DNA of 50,605 bases. It comes from Beroe ovata (Eukaryota > Ctenophora > Nuda > Beroida > Beroidae). Made by a program: the position numbers and the translations under genes. Location: contig CAMPET010000038.1 in the NCBI GenBank assembly GCA_946803715.1, positions 210,663-261,267 of the forward strand, given 5' to 3'. The notes below the pieces were generated by a model. The model worked only from the letters and a program-made list of their open reading frames with translations. It searched no databases and had not been told where the DNA came from. Below, piece after piece: positions 36,701-42,942 of the stretch. Positions within the stretch are counted from its first letter, which is position 1; each line of letters starts with the position of its first letter.

Positions 36701-38376
36701 TATTTGACCAGCAGCTTGGCACGGGCTCTCACGAAGCTCGGTCTCTCCCGCTCCATCCGCCGAGATATGGGATCCCTGACTGCTGAGATGGCGAACCGCC
36801 ACCAAACTCCAGCATTTCCCAGTATTGGGACACCGGGATGCCACTTTCTATTCCTTTTATAAAGTGAAATTGATGATAATTTACAACAGATAGGTATTAT
36901 AATGGAGAAGATATGCCGCATTAGGAAAAATTCCGTAAAAATGACTTGTATTCTGCTGCCTAAACCGCGCGAAAGCACTCACTTCTTGACTCTTCGCTGC
37001 CAGTCTATGATATTCAGGATTCTAGCAGCTAAGTGATACTGTTTGCTCGATAGACAGAACTGCACAGTTTGTAGGGTAAGAGAAGCAGTGAAACGTGGTG
37101 TTTGCAGGCTGTTCAACGGTTCAGCGGACTTGTTTTGCGTCAGCTCAACCGTAGCTGAGATCGGTTCCAGTACGTAGCACTTCTGAAACACAAGCAATTG
37201 TTATGCACCTGCTCCACTAAGAGCCAAATTGAGCGGTCATCCGACGCACGTTGAAAACTAACCTCATCTGTATTCGAGTTCTCTCCGAAATTCCAGTAAA
37301 TTCCAAGACCCTCTAAGTGGACCTCTTTTAGGACGCAATCTCCCACCTTATTAGGTGATGGCTGTGTTGCCAGGTGATTGATGGTAATTCCAAGAGAAAA
37401 AGGCATGGAAGCCACCGATACTGTGTCTGTATAGCAGAAGTGGACATCATTGATTACAAGCTGTGAAAACGTTTTCGTGAATTCAAAAGTCGATGGGAAA
37501 CATTAAATATACTATCACTATCAGGTGTATGTTCATGAAAAGTATGAAGCCAAACCTTGAGGTTTTCAATCATAGAAGTAAAGTATGACGAAGCAAATGA
37601 GGATAGCCAGCTCTTTGAATGTGCGTACAATTTCTGATAAATCTGCTGCTCAAGGGCTTCCAATTTCAAGTTGAGGGCTGCTAATCGTTGTTCTTCGTCT
37701 TTAACAGGATCATACTGAGTGATTATTTGGATAATCAATTGGGTTCTTGAAGGTTAATAATAATAATTGGGTTCTTGGAGGTTAATAACAGGCTGAAAAT
37801 AATTCAGTTTTACAGGAAGGAAGGTATTTAAACTTAAGTAAGCAATTCTAAGATAAATATGCACCTCGGTTCCTTGGTATGGCGTGGCTTGTATGTTAAG
37901 ATTGGAGAGACATAATACCAAGCTTCCACTGCTCAACCCAGCAACAGGAACTTGAAGAACAAGCTTACCAACGGTACCTGCAGATTATATGAGTACATGA
38001 ATTGTCATAACAGAGACTTGGCAGTAAGCAGAATGGAACATTTCGCCCTAATCATTATTCACTTTGATATCATACATCCATGATTTACCATCTACTATCT
38101 TGAAGGGTAGATTGAAGTTTTCTAAAGCATCCTCTCTTAGCTTCAAATTCTCCAATTCTACTGATCCTTGGGTCAATCCAATATGAACCTATAATTGAGG
38201 GTTACTTTTGAGTAGATGGTAGGTATAGTACCTACTGCATTTCTATTTTTGTATACTGATTCAAGGCTTCTTTTCCATGCTCCATTACCAACCTGATGGA
38301 GATTTACATTGCTGAGATATCTTGCAAGGTACTTGTTAAGTAACCACTCAGTGAAGCTGTGGACTTGTCTCCACAT
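2671..38376 (-). CDS. VPS13D: VPS13D-like bridge-like lipid transfer protein, 3' end outside window
   Basis: VPS13 proteins are long hydrophobic-groove rods that move lipids between membranes; VPS13D acts at ER, mitochondrial and peroxisomal contacts (family knowledge). I traced 51 exons on the minus strand, all GT-AG with matching phases, 8,054 nt in total. The VPS13D assignment rests on collinear matches from end to end: a chorein start (residues 1-150), a middle with RBG-type segments, a YVHTKRF segment, an EPLLEPW motif and a VAB domain from about residue 2270. An in-frame TGA lies three codons before the ATG at 38376. Exon 51 ends in phase 2 with a good donor, so the C-terminal VAB repeats, APT1/ATG2_C and PH regions must lie left of base 1 or be lost. 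Exon coordinates are given in the block entries. Two segments are present twice through probable assembly duplication; this model uses the right-hand copy for exons 43-47 and the left-hand copy for exons 1-3. Confidence 0.93.
3628..5655 (-). repeat. Left copy of duplicated VPS13D segment (exons 43-48)
   Basis: This segment repeats, with few differences, at 5657-8199. It carries second copies of exon 43 (5544-5435), 44 (5232-5078), 45 (4958-4874), 46 (4687-4329) and 47 (4195-4024), all with the same lengths and phases as the right copy, plus most of exon 48. The right end of this copy runs straight into a lone N at 5656, and the sequence before the N matches the right end of the other copy near 8199. 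One residue differs in exon 46 (His versus Tyr in LNLNLTxSFYK). It is best read as the alternative allele left in the scaffold; real tandem duplication is possible but would put exon 48 copies out of order. Confidence 0.85.
5657..8199 (-). repeat. Right copy of duplicated VPS13D segment, with MITE insertion
   Basis: This copy is continuous with the unique sequence to its right (exon 42 and beyond). It starts inside exon 48, of which only 5794-5657 is present before the N. It is longer than the left copy mainly because of a 470 bp inverted-repeat element at 5928-6397, plus small intronic indels. Exons 43-47 are intact in both copies. Confidence 0.85.
5928..6397. mobile_element. MITE with terminal inverted repeats and TA target duplication
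   Basis: The ends are inverted repeats: CACTCAGTTTTTTCTATAAG at the left and the reverse complement, with one short indel, at the right (CTTATAAAAAAAACTGAGTG). TA dinucleotides flank both ends (5926-5927 and 6398-6399). The other copy of this locus at 3885-3896 has the uninterrupted site with a single TA at 3891-3892. The interior is rich in the motif AAGAAACT and has no coding capacity. The TA duplication fits Tc1/mariner-type mobilisation (inference). Confidence 0.85.
6526..12156 (-). CDS. VPS13D: VPS13D exons 29-47: second RBG region, UBA position and start of VAB
   Basis: Exons: 12156-12062, 11986-11792, 11709-11563, 11462-11364, 11281-11117, 11001-10826, 10525-10352, 10243-10127, 10040-9933, 9838-9664, 9530-9417, 9289-9163, 9027-8903, 8467-8320, 8088-7979, 7775-7621, 7496-7412, 7193-6835 and 6697-6526. 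Diagnostic segments are IRYVHTKRFLAE (exon 33), CPVVVVPVTPSSAHVLVGYP (34), VRRNLDSTFNHSSPNLCVRG (35), ELVLPEMCSQSDSQAVVLQL (40-41), LCVIDDYGDRDIPL (44), WEPLLEPW (45) and PFIPFRLRNYTGFELKFA (46, VAB start). Between exons 42 and 44, where animal VPS13D has its UBA domain, there is only exon 43, 37 residues rich in Glu and Gln. The donor of exon 34 could lie slightly further on in the same phase. Confidence 0.92.
8754..8846. repeat. 27 bp tandem repeat in VPS13D intron 41
   Basis: About 3.5 copies of a 27 bp unit starting GCTGACACCTGTCAATG. The period is exact (starts at 8754, 8781, 8808 and 8835). Confidence 0.9.
12160..12700. repeat. Five-copy tandem array, unit about 112 bp, with palindromes
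   Basis: Units start with the motif CAAGCATTC at about 12195, 12306, 12418, 12530 and 12641. Each contains a 27 bp imperfect palindrome centred on GGTACC (GTGACGAATGGGGTACCC is its left part; 12238, 12349, 12460 and 12571), plus ACGTCA and TGACGT half-sites. The last unit is degenerate. The array touches the acceptor of VPS13D exon 29 and lies upstream of the decarboxylase. Confidence 0.9.
13693..15003 (+). CDS. Group II PLP-dependent decarboxylase (GAD/CSAD-like), intronless
   Basis: A 436-residue intronless frame of the glutamate / cysteine sulfinate / aspartate decarboxylase family, which removes the alpha-carboxyl group of amino acids using pyridoxal phosphate. Family landmarks are present in order: RFFNQLYAG-type segment as YWVAKLYGGG (64-73), LPGGSYCTLVAM (126-137), the cofactor-stacking His in NSHYSIDKGA (His166), GTT (213-215), the Asp that pairs with the pyridine nitrogen (Asp240), the Schiff-base lysine in DCHK (Lys272), and FTCGRRADGFKLWF (316-329). 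The family's DAAWGG is DACVSG and NPHK is DCHK, so the pocket differs and the substrate cannot be named. The protein starts about where the catalytic core begins, shorter at the N-terminus than GAD. It sits inside VPS13D intron 28 on the opposite strand. Confidence 0.88.
   Translation: MSESELRRKVAHVMETLLNMDREYCSFDELKERVVFDPTLTKEQRFQAVVEMVIRYTIDTKDKYWVAKLYGGGSHMSFIAEMIVAYNNQNCHTYSSSPLFTFAEEQILSKIIGYVGYEDGANGLFLPGGSYCTLVAMIAARFKKYPCSKHSGNNQPIQVITSHNSHYSIDKGAIMMGMGTDNVIKIDFETTTPEQLGEIILKNNVFMINSTFGTTSEGILESVDKFSEILKKYNIWHHIDACVSGIALFSAKYRYLTASFSCADSITIDCHKCLNMNQQCSLLLVKEGQLLSDVSRVTAPYLFHEDNEHDIANRSFTCGRRADGFKLWFCDQVDDLDAQATLIYDRNAAFKEIISRDPRFEAILADSMTHTCFKLVPVNEKEVKIHEITAELRRKGIFIEYHRDYFRIVAVNSNIDGNLFRNILCEINKSYEAMNN
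16423..16560. mobile_element. Short inverted-repeat element (MITE-like), about 138 bp
   Basis: Ends are inverted repeats of about 32 bp with mismatches: TCTTTATT and GGAGTGGATGGC on the left, GCCATCCACTCC and AATAAAGA on the right. Two further small hairpins lie inside. TA dinucleotides occur just outside both ends. No coding capacity. Confidence 0.65.
17370..17645 (+). CDS. Possible small single-pass membrane protein
   Basis: A 91-residue frame with a charged, coiled-coil-like middle (about residues 27-58) and one strongly hydrophobic segment near the C-terminus (about 61-90, including VSVVVLCVLLFELIL). The pattern resembles a tail-anchored or type II small membrane protein. The ATG follows a pyrimidine-rich stretch ending in TAG, so this could be the last exon of a spliced gene. 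I do not recognise a family. It lies in VPS13D intron 28, downstream of the decarboxylase on the same strand. It may also be chance. Confidence 0.35.
   Translation: MTIFSLPTSNNETWLPNMNIDRVTYNLKVSEYDNRLEQKSELADRELSVYLRARRDSKTTISGLYVATIGVSVVVLCVLLFELILTKYFYG
18137..27938 (-). CDS. VPS13D: VPS13D exons 14-28: middle RBG region with low-complexity linker
   Basis: Exons: 27938-27740, 26852-26711, 26596-26474, 26315-26198, 25895-25787, 24534-24382, 24198-24115, 22304-22144, 21985-21911, 21195-21002, 20901-20384, 19345-19185, 19012-18860, 18688-18594 and 18240-18137. Exon 14 is a Ser/Pro/Asp-rich linker containing TPPSTPNDD. Exon 16 carries KLERRLVFSLDP, a match to the VPS13D segment before the first long linker. 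Exon 24 is the longest (518 nt) and encodes a repetitive Asp-Thr-Ala-Ser-Pro linker followed by an amphipathic helix. Exon 25 has VLIESPVVQLP and LVGHLGNVTI, a classic VPS13 repeat edge. Exon 22 and the exon 17 donor were chosen by phase and are less certain than the rest. Confidence 0.88.
19508..19540. repeat. 12 bp self-complementary tandem repeat
   Basis: About 2.7 copies of TAACGCGTTACG; each unit contains ACGCGT, and unit junctions make TACGTA, so the whole run is palindromic and CpG-rich. It is intronic in VPS13D. Confidence 0.85.
20480..20820 (-). repeat. Degenerate coding minisatellite in VPS13D exon 24
   Basis: Imperfect repeats encode DTADASST-like blocks alternating with short Pro/Ser/Thr stretches in the linker of exon 24. 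Unit length varies (about 40-60 bp). The linker is presumably disordered. Confidence 0.75.
21617..21687. repeat. Tandem repeat, unit about 22 bp, C-rich
   Basis: Three copies of CCCTTTTCGCCCCCAAAATG with small changes, in VPS13D intron 22. Confidence 0.85.
21815..21888. repeat. GT microsatellite
   Basis: Interrupted (GT)n run in VPS13D intron 22. Confidence 0.95.
23571..23656. repeat. GA-rich polypurine tract
   Basis: About 85 bp almost free of pyrimidines on the plus strand, in VPS13D intron 20. No gene is visible in the rest of the intron (22305-24114). Confidence 0.8.
26853..26960. repeat. GCGGG-rich minisatellite at the exon 15 acceptor, contains an N
   Basis: Units of about 39 bp made of TTTGCGGG and GCGCGGG blocks lie directly upstream of VPS13D exon 15. 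The unit nearest the exon carries a second copy of the acceptor. A single N at 26919 interrupts the array. Confidence 0.85.
27952..28090. repeat. 17 bp tandem repeat carrying TACTAAC on the minus strand
   Basis: About eight copies of GGGGTAGTTAGTAATGA. Seven contain GTTAGTA at exact 17 bp steps (27961, 27978, 27995, 28012, 28029, 28046, 28063), which reads TACTAAC on the gene strand. The array ends just before the acceptor of VPS13D exon 14. Confidence 0.95.
28091..31980. other. Intron 13 of VPS13D, non-coding part, with assembly gap
   Basis: No supported exon was seen. It contains a CA microsatellite interrupted by a run of 174 N (29933-30106) and another CA-rich run near 30830-30875. It precedes the GPCR and may hold its promoter and 5' UTR. 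Confidence 0.6.
29933..30106. other. Assembly gap of 174 N inside a CA microsatellite
   Basis: CA repeats flank the N run on both sides, so the missing bases are probably more CA repeat. Confidence 0.97.
31981..34482 (+). CDS. Rhodopsin-class (family A) G protein-coupled receptor, five exons
   Basis: Exons: 31981-32159, 32323-32431, 32650-32785, 33632-33816 and 33934-34482, all GT-AG and in phase, giving 385 residues. Seven hydrophobic segments are visible. Family A marks are the GGN of TM1 (52-54), the TM2 Asp (Asp84, AAADILVG), the disulfide cysteines (Cys111 and Cys189), a TM6 proline (FSYFP, 280-284) and NPLIY in TM7 (316-320). The DRY triplet is CYR (134-136). There is an N-glycosylation sequon at Asn17. 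The ligand is not predictable; the general look is peptide- or amine-receptor-like. The whole gene lies inside VPS13D intron 13, on the opposite strand. Confidence 0.88.
34678..34875. mobile_element. MITE-like element with inverted ends and TA flanks
   Basis: The left end GAGAATGGTTTCTCTGGGGG and the right end are inverted repeats with mismatches over about 35 bp (GGGAAGGG and CCCTTCCCC are matched inside). TA lies immediately outside both ends. It is about 195 bp long, just downstream of the GPCR stop codon. Confidence 0.65.
35015..38376 (-). CDS. VPS13D: VPS13D exons 1-13: chorein N-terminal domain and first RBG region
   Basis: Exons, 5' to 3': 38376-38293, 38188-38089, 37977-37865, 37714-37556, 37460-37263, 37182-36983, 36853-36658, 36564-36363, 36312-36050, 35943-35769, 35629-35461, 35353-35204 and 35111-35015 (2,106 nt). 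Exon 1 reads WLLNKYLARYLSNVN, and exon 2 continues with GSVELENLKLREDAL and FNLPFKI, the chorein_N signature at which lipid enters the groove. Exon 8 carries a Gly/Trp-rich GWGSWMRGWGYYGG stretch matching the GWGGWYG segment of VPS13D. Exon 13 ends in a VVILDLGQ segment, the usual edge of a VPS13 repeat. Introns are 70-330 nt. Phases agree at every junction, so these calls are firm; exons 1-3 also occur as a second copy at 39128-39635. Confidence 0.93.
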
Positions 38377-38627
38377 ATTCTCTCACATGTCTGTTATCCG
38401 TAATAAAACAAGGTGAAGTGTATGAAGTAGGTATTTTAGCGCCTCACTCCTTAATCACTACCTCATTCAAGTCGAACTTTCAACATGCTATAACAAAGCT
38501 GATCCTCATATCTAAAGGGAAGGTTAGCAGTTCATATATGTTAACTTGAAGCAATGGCGCCTAGTTATCAAGAAATCAAAATTTTTCCTGTAAGATCGAC
38601 GAAATAACCAAGCTCAAAGGTAGGTAT
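37693..38627 (-). repeat. Left copy of duplicated VPS13D 5' region (exons 1-3)
   Basis: This stretch, from within exon 4 through exons 3, 2 and 1 and about 250 bp of upstream sequence, is repeated almost exactly at 38956-39887. It is continuous with the rest of the gene on its left. Its right edge passes at 38628 directly into a LINE fragment that the other copy lacks. Confidence 0.85.
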
Positions 38628-38628
38628 G

Positions 38629-38954
38629 ATTGAGGAGTTCATAATAATGCCTGATGAGTCACAGATTAATGAACCAGAGTATGTTAAATATTTGGGGGTG
38701 CTATTCGACAATAAACTTCGATTCCGACAGCATATTAATGTTCTCACTACCAAAATCAACCGTATAGTTGGAATCTTGTGGAAGTGTGAACATCTCAATA
38801 CTGCAACAAAAAAGACCATTTATCATGCTTTTGTAGAATCACACTTGAACTATGGGATACTTGCATGGGGCGCCTCGTTTGCAAAAAATCTTACAATAAA
38901 TGGTAATTCACAACACGTACCAGAAAATCTCAAAGCTCTCTCACTTGCACAAAA
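38629..38954 (+). mobile_element. Non-LTR retrotransposon (LINE) reverse transcriptase fragment
   Basis: The plus-strand frame contains YVKYLGVLFDNKLRF, KINRIVGILWKCEHL and HLNYGILAWG, the end of the reverse transcriptase and the connecting region of jockey/CR1-like non-LTR elements. It begins exactly where the duplicated VPS13D 5' segment ends and is cut by the N at 38955. Only about 105 codons are present, so neither the family nor target-site duplications can be judged. Confidence 0.8.
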
Positions 38955-38955
38955 N

Positions 38956-39887
38956 CTTCGTCTTTAACAGGATCATACTGAGTGATTATTTGGATAATCA
39001 ATTGGGTTCTTGAAGGTTAATAATAATAATTGGGTTCTTGGAGGTTAATAACAGGCTGAAAATAATTCAGTTTTACAGGAAGGAAGGTATTTAAACTTAA
39101 GTAAGCAATTCTAAGATAAATATGCACCTCGGTTCCTTGGTATGGCGTGGCTTGTATGTTGAGATTGGAGAGACATAATACCAAGCTTCCACTGCTCAAC
39201 CCAGCAACAGGAACTTGAAGTACAAGCTTACCAACGGTACCTGCAGATTATATGAGTACATGAATTGTCATAACAGAGACTTGGCAGTAAGCAGAATTGA
39301 ACATTTCGTCCTTATCATTATTCAGTTTGATATCATACATCCATGATTTACCATCTACTATCTTGAAGGGTAGATTGAAGTTTTCTAAAGCATCCTCTCT
39401 TAACTTCAAATTCTCTAATTCTACTGATCCTTGGGTCAATCCAATATGAACCTATAATTGAGGGTCACTTTTGAGTAGATGGTAGGTATAGTACTGTATT
39501 TCTATTTTTGTATACTGATTCAAGGCTTCTTTTCCATGCTCCATTACCAACCTGATGGAGATTCACATTGCTGAGATATCTTGCAAGGTACTTGTTAAGT
39601 AACCACTCAGTAAAGCTGTGGACTTGTCTCCACATGATCTCTCACATGTCTGTTATCCGTAATAAAACAAGGTGAAGTGTATGAAGTAGGTATTTTAGCG
39701 CCTCACCCCTTAATCACTACCTCATTCAAGTCGAACTTTCAACATGCTATAACAAAGCTGATCCTCATATCTAAAGGGAAGGTAAGCAGTTCATACATGT
39801 TAACTTGGAGCAATGGCGCCTAGTTATCAAGAAATGAATATTTTTCCTGTAAGATCGACGAAATAACTAAGCTCAAAGGTAGGTACT
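38956..39887 (-). repeat. Right copy of duplicated VPS13D 5' region (exons 1-3, exon 4 cut)
   Basis: Second copies of exon 3 (39240-39128), exon 2 (39451-39352) and exon 1 (39635-39552) keep the same lengths and phases as the left copy. Exon 4 is cut by the N at 38955. The copy is continuous with the PSTK side of the scaffold. It is best explained as the allele without the LINE insertion. Confidence 0.85.
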
Positions 39888-40000
39888 TTCTTATACTTAA
39901 AACAACTTCATATAATCTAACTTCCCTAACTACAGTATGTACCTTATCACAAAAATAAGAATATTTCGGTCATGATTAGCTTCATATGAACCATCGCCTA

Positions 40001-40900
40001 TCACCTATCAGTACCCGATAGGTTTTTTATCACTTCTTCAAACTTTTGGGCAATTATTTGTTCCAATTTTTGAGAACATTTTCTATGAGATGTATCAACA
40101 CACTCGGTCTTAAGCCAATCTAAAAGAATAGATTTAGCTTTCCCGTATGTTTTGTAAGGGACGTCTATCTGGTTACGTTTATTTTCTTCCATCTTCTGAG
40201 ATATTGATCTTCGAATAATAATATCACACTGTTGAATGAAGTCTTTGCTCGTATTCTTTCTCTCTTCTTCTTTCAAATTGATAATTTCTTGTGGATCAAT
40301 TTCTTCCGAATACTTGAAAAGATCTTGGATAAATTCTGTAACCATTTCTAACCTATGCTGCAAAGTGCCATCATTGAAAGCGTAAACTTCATTAAGTGTT
40401 AGAACTTGTTTTTCCCAAGACTCTGATGGATACTCAATGCATTCAAACATCCTCTCTATTGATTCTGTTGTAACTGCCGATCCTTTTCGATCCTTTTCGA
40501 TCCTTTTCGATCCTTTTCGAGAATGGTTAGTTGCTATAGAAAGCTCCCTGGATATTGGAAAAACAACCTGCCCGAAGACACAGCCCTGTCGCTGAGCAAT
40601 GTGGTAGATTTCCTTCCTCATTCCTCTGTAATAAAAATTATCGTCCAAGATAATCACAGAACTTCGATTGGATTTTTTCTTCTCTATGACCAGATCTTCG
40701 ATAATTTTGTTCACTCCTTGTCGAGCTTTTGACCAACCGAGTGGATCTTCTATGTGGTCAATAGTCTTGATATGTTGATCATAGCAGATATAATCAGTTG
40801 TGTAAAATGAACAAGACTGAGATAGAATTGCAGAACAGAGAGTGCTTTTGCCAGCTGCTGGAAGACCAACCAAGCAGATCAGGATTCTTTTCAAATTCAT
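40001..40900 (-). CDS. PSTK: L-seryl-tRNA(Sec) kinase
   Basis: PSTK phosphorylates Ser-tRNA(Sec), the step before SepSecS makes selenocysteinyl-tRNA in archaea and animals. This intronless frame of 299 residues has the P-loop GLPAAGKST (12-20) and the family motif DDNFYYRGMRKEIY (86-99), followed by SWEKQ (161-165), matching the kinase core and its Trp-containing segment. It implies that the organism makes selenoproteins. Residues 127-140 are encoded by a 10 bp tandem minisatellite and are not part of the family core. The gene follows METTL25B on the same strand after about 300 bp. The start is the first ATG of the frame and sits 11 residues before the P-loop, as expected. Confidence 0.9.
   Translation of the reverse strand: MNLKRILICLVGLPAAGKSTLCSAILSQSCSFYTTDYICYDQHIKTIDHIEDPLGWSKARQGVNKIIEDLVIEKKKSNRSSVIILDDNFYYRGMRKEIYHIAQRQGCVFGQVVFPISRELSIATNHSRKGSKRIEKDRKGSAVTTESIERMFECIEYPSESWEKQVLTLNEVYAFNDGTLQHRLEMVTEFIQDLFKYSEEIDPQEIINLKEEERKNTSKDFIQQCDIIIRRSISQKMEENKRNQIDVPYKTYGKAKSILLDWLKTECVDTSHRKCSQKLEQIIAQKFEEVIKNLSGTDR
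40481..40520. repeat. 10 bp tandem repeat inside the PSTK coding region
   Basis: Four exact copies of TCCTTTTCGA. Because 10 is not a multiple of 3, successive copies are read in different frames, and three extra copies (30 bp) keep the frame. The encoded stretch is basic (RKGSKRIEKDRKG). Confidence 0.97.
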
Positions 40901-41207
40901 GTCCTCGCTTCTCTCATGGGATTCCCTCTAATTTGAACAACGAAGATGCCTATAAGAACAACGAAAATGCGTATAAGAATTAGATTGATTTCTCAACTGG
41001 CCTGTTCTCAATTCATTGATGAATCTGGATTTTGACAATGAAGTTTGATCGAAAAGTATGTTGTCAAATGTATATGCTAATAAATTCAATAAACATTTCT
41101 CATAGAAAAGAAAGGTATATCACGAAATTTGAATTCCATTTGATAAAATTCGCGGGGACTGATTATTTTGCTTGAGCTATCAATTATCATTATTTAGCTA
41201 TCAATTA

Positions 41208-42614
41208 TCATTTAAATGAGACTATTGCAGTATTTCTTGGTGATATCATTGGATCAAAAACAGTGTTAAATGAGCATGAAATGTCATTCTCAACTAAATA
41301 CAGAAGCCTATCACTCAGTATCAGAGACTCTCCAATTACACCAATCAAAAGTTTTGTTATGTAAACTAAATAGTAAACCCACGTCTTCCACTGATCAACA
41401 AGAGCTAATGTTTGTGCTTCAATGCACTCTTCATCACTCAACAATTCAAACTTGTGAGACAGTAAATTTCTATTGATAAAAGCAGTAATGTCCTCCCCGT
41501 GAGATCGCTTTTTAAACTTAAAGCATTTTCTACTGTATTCACTATCTCTTTTACAAATGAAAATGTCTGCAATAGAGCGCCAGTGCTGAAATAACATTTC
41601 ATCTGGTTTCTTCAAATAGCCAAGAAGTCTATCAAGGTAAAATTCTGCATTATGACACGCCTGTTCTTTCAGTTGGCAACTTAGATAAGTTACACCTTCC
41701 GAGACCAGGAAGTTCGAGAGAGGGAACCCTCCCTGCTGCCCTTCCTCTGCATCTATGTGAAGGTAACAGCAACTAACAGCTATGATGCCCTTACAGAGTG
41801 GGCTCTCTTTGAATAATTTCAGCATAAATGATCCTAGATTTCCGCAGGGATGCAATCCAAGGAGGAGAATACGAGTTTCAGGGTGCAAAAAGTTATAATC
41901 TCTTTTAAGACAATCGATTTCTTCCAATATTGAGTGAAATGAGTCAACTATGTGTTCGTCTAACTTGAGTAATTTTACCGAAGACAAAATATTGACAGGT
42001 TCTTCATACTTTGCAAACTTCTGATCAATAGCCTCAGCCTTTTCAATCAATGATGACTGTGCCTCTATTCGCAATATATAACAGTCAGGGTTTTGCTTTG
42101 CAATAAACCTAGAAACATGTCCTACCCCTGATCCAATGTCAACAACATGAGTTATATTATGTTCATTTATAATCTGGGTAACATGAGGTAACAATGATTT
42201 AATCTCGATTATCTTTTTCGGTTTCAAGAACCTCATCTGTTCTTTACAAGTGATAGGCAACTCGAGTGACAATGAATGTACTTCATTCCTGGCTTTCAGC
42301 CGATTTTTCATGAGTTGTATAAAACAAAGCAATGATAAAGGCATGACAATAGTCAGACAGGATCTATCCATTGACTTGTCCTGAATGAGCATTTTGCAAA
42401 ATTGGTGCAAAAAGACATATTTCCCTTTCATGGCAGAGACCAGCCATGATTCTGGAAAAAGTTTGTAACCATCAAGAGTGTAGAAATCAAGCATAAAAAA
42501 CTCTGACAATCTTTCAAATATTTCCAAAATTTTCAAATCCTCTGTAATTATTTGCACTAAATGACTTTGCAACTGGTCAATTTCATATTTGGCCAACTTT
42601 TCCTTATGATTCAT
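41208..42614 (-). CDS. METTL25B: METTL25B/RRNAD1-like methyltransferase-fold protein
   Basis: An intronless frame of 468 residues. It has the SAM-binding motif VVDIGSGVGHVSRF (157-170), then HPCGNLG, the family's conserved SCCYLH segment, GGFPLSNFL, and a C-terminal FDPMISPRN. This combination is typical of the METTL25/METTL25B (formerly RRNAD1) family; the related METTL25 is separated from it mainly by overall similarity, which I judged by eye. The substrate is not established from sequence. It lies between THYN1 (about 330 bp upstream) and PSTK (about 310 bp downstream), all on one strand. Confidence 0.85.
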   Translation of the reverse strand: MNHKEKLAKYEIDQLQSHLVQIITEDLKILEIFERLSEFFMLDFYTLDGYKLFPESWLVSAMKGKYVFLHQFCKMLIQDKSMDRSCLTIVMPLSLLCFIQLMKNRLKARNEVHSLSLELPITCKEQMRFLKPKKIIEIKSLLPHVTQIINEHNITHVVDIGSGVGHVSRFIAKQNPDCYILRIEAQSSLIEKAEAIDQKFAKYEEPVNILSSVKLLKLDEHIVDSFHSILEEIDCLKRDYNFLHPETRILLLGLHPCGNLGSFMLKLFKESPLCKGIIAVSCCYLHIDAEEGQQGGFPLSNFLVSEGVTYLSCQLKEQACHNAEFYLDRLLGYLKKPDEMLFQHWRSIADIFICKRDSEYSRKCFKFKKRSHGEDITAFINRNLLSHKFELLSDEECIEAQTLALVDQWKTWVYYLVYITKLLIGVIGESLILSDRLLYLVENDISCSFNTVFDPMISPRNTAIVSFK

Positions 42615-42942
42615 AGTTGAAAATCGTCAATGCTTATTAAACAATGACTGGCGAATCAACTTACAAAGAAATTGAATGTAATCTTTGATAAGAGTGGATC
42701 ATGGTTGAATTTGTCCCCTGCAATGTATGGTGATGGAAAAGCTCAATAACTATGTTTGCTTTCATGGATAGCATTGACTGGCATAAATTAGCCGCCATGA
42801 ATAAACAAGAAGATAAACAAAATGTAATTGAACTGTGTAGAAATATTGAGACATTGTTAAAAGTGAAATTGCATAATTTATAGCAATATAAATAGAAAAG
42901 TCATTAGGACAATGATTCTGAAATTAAAAGTCAAGTAAAATT

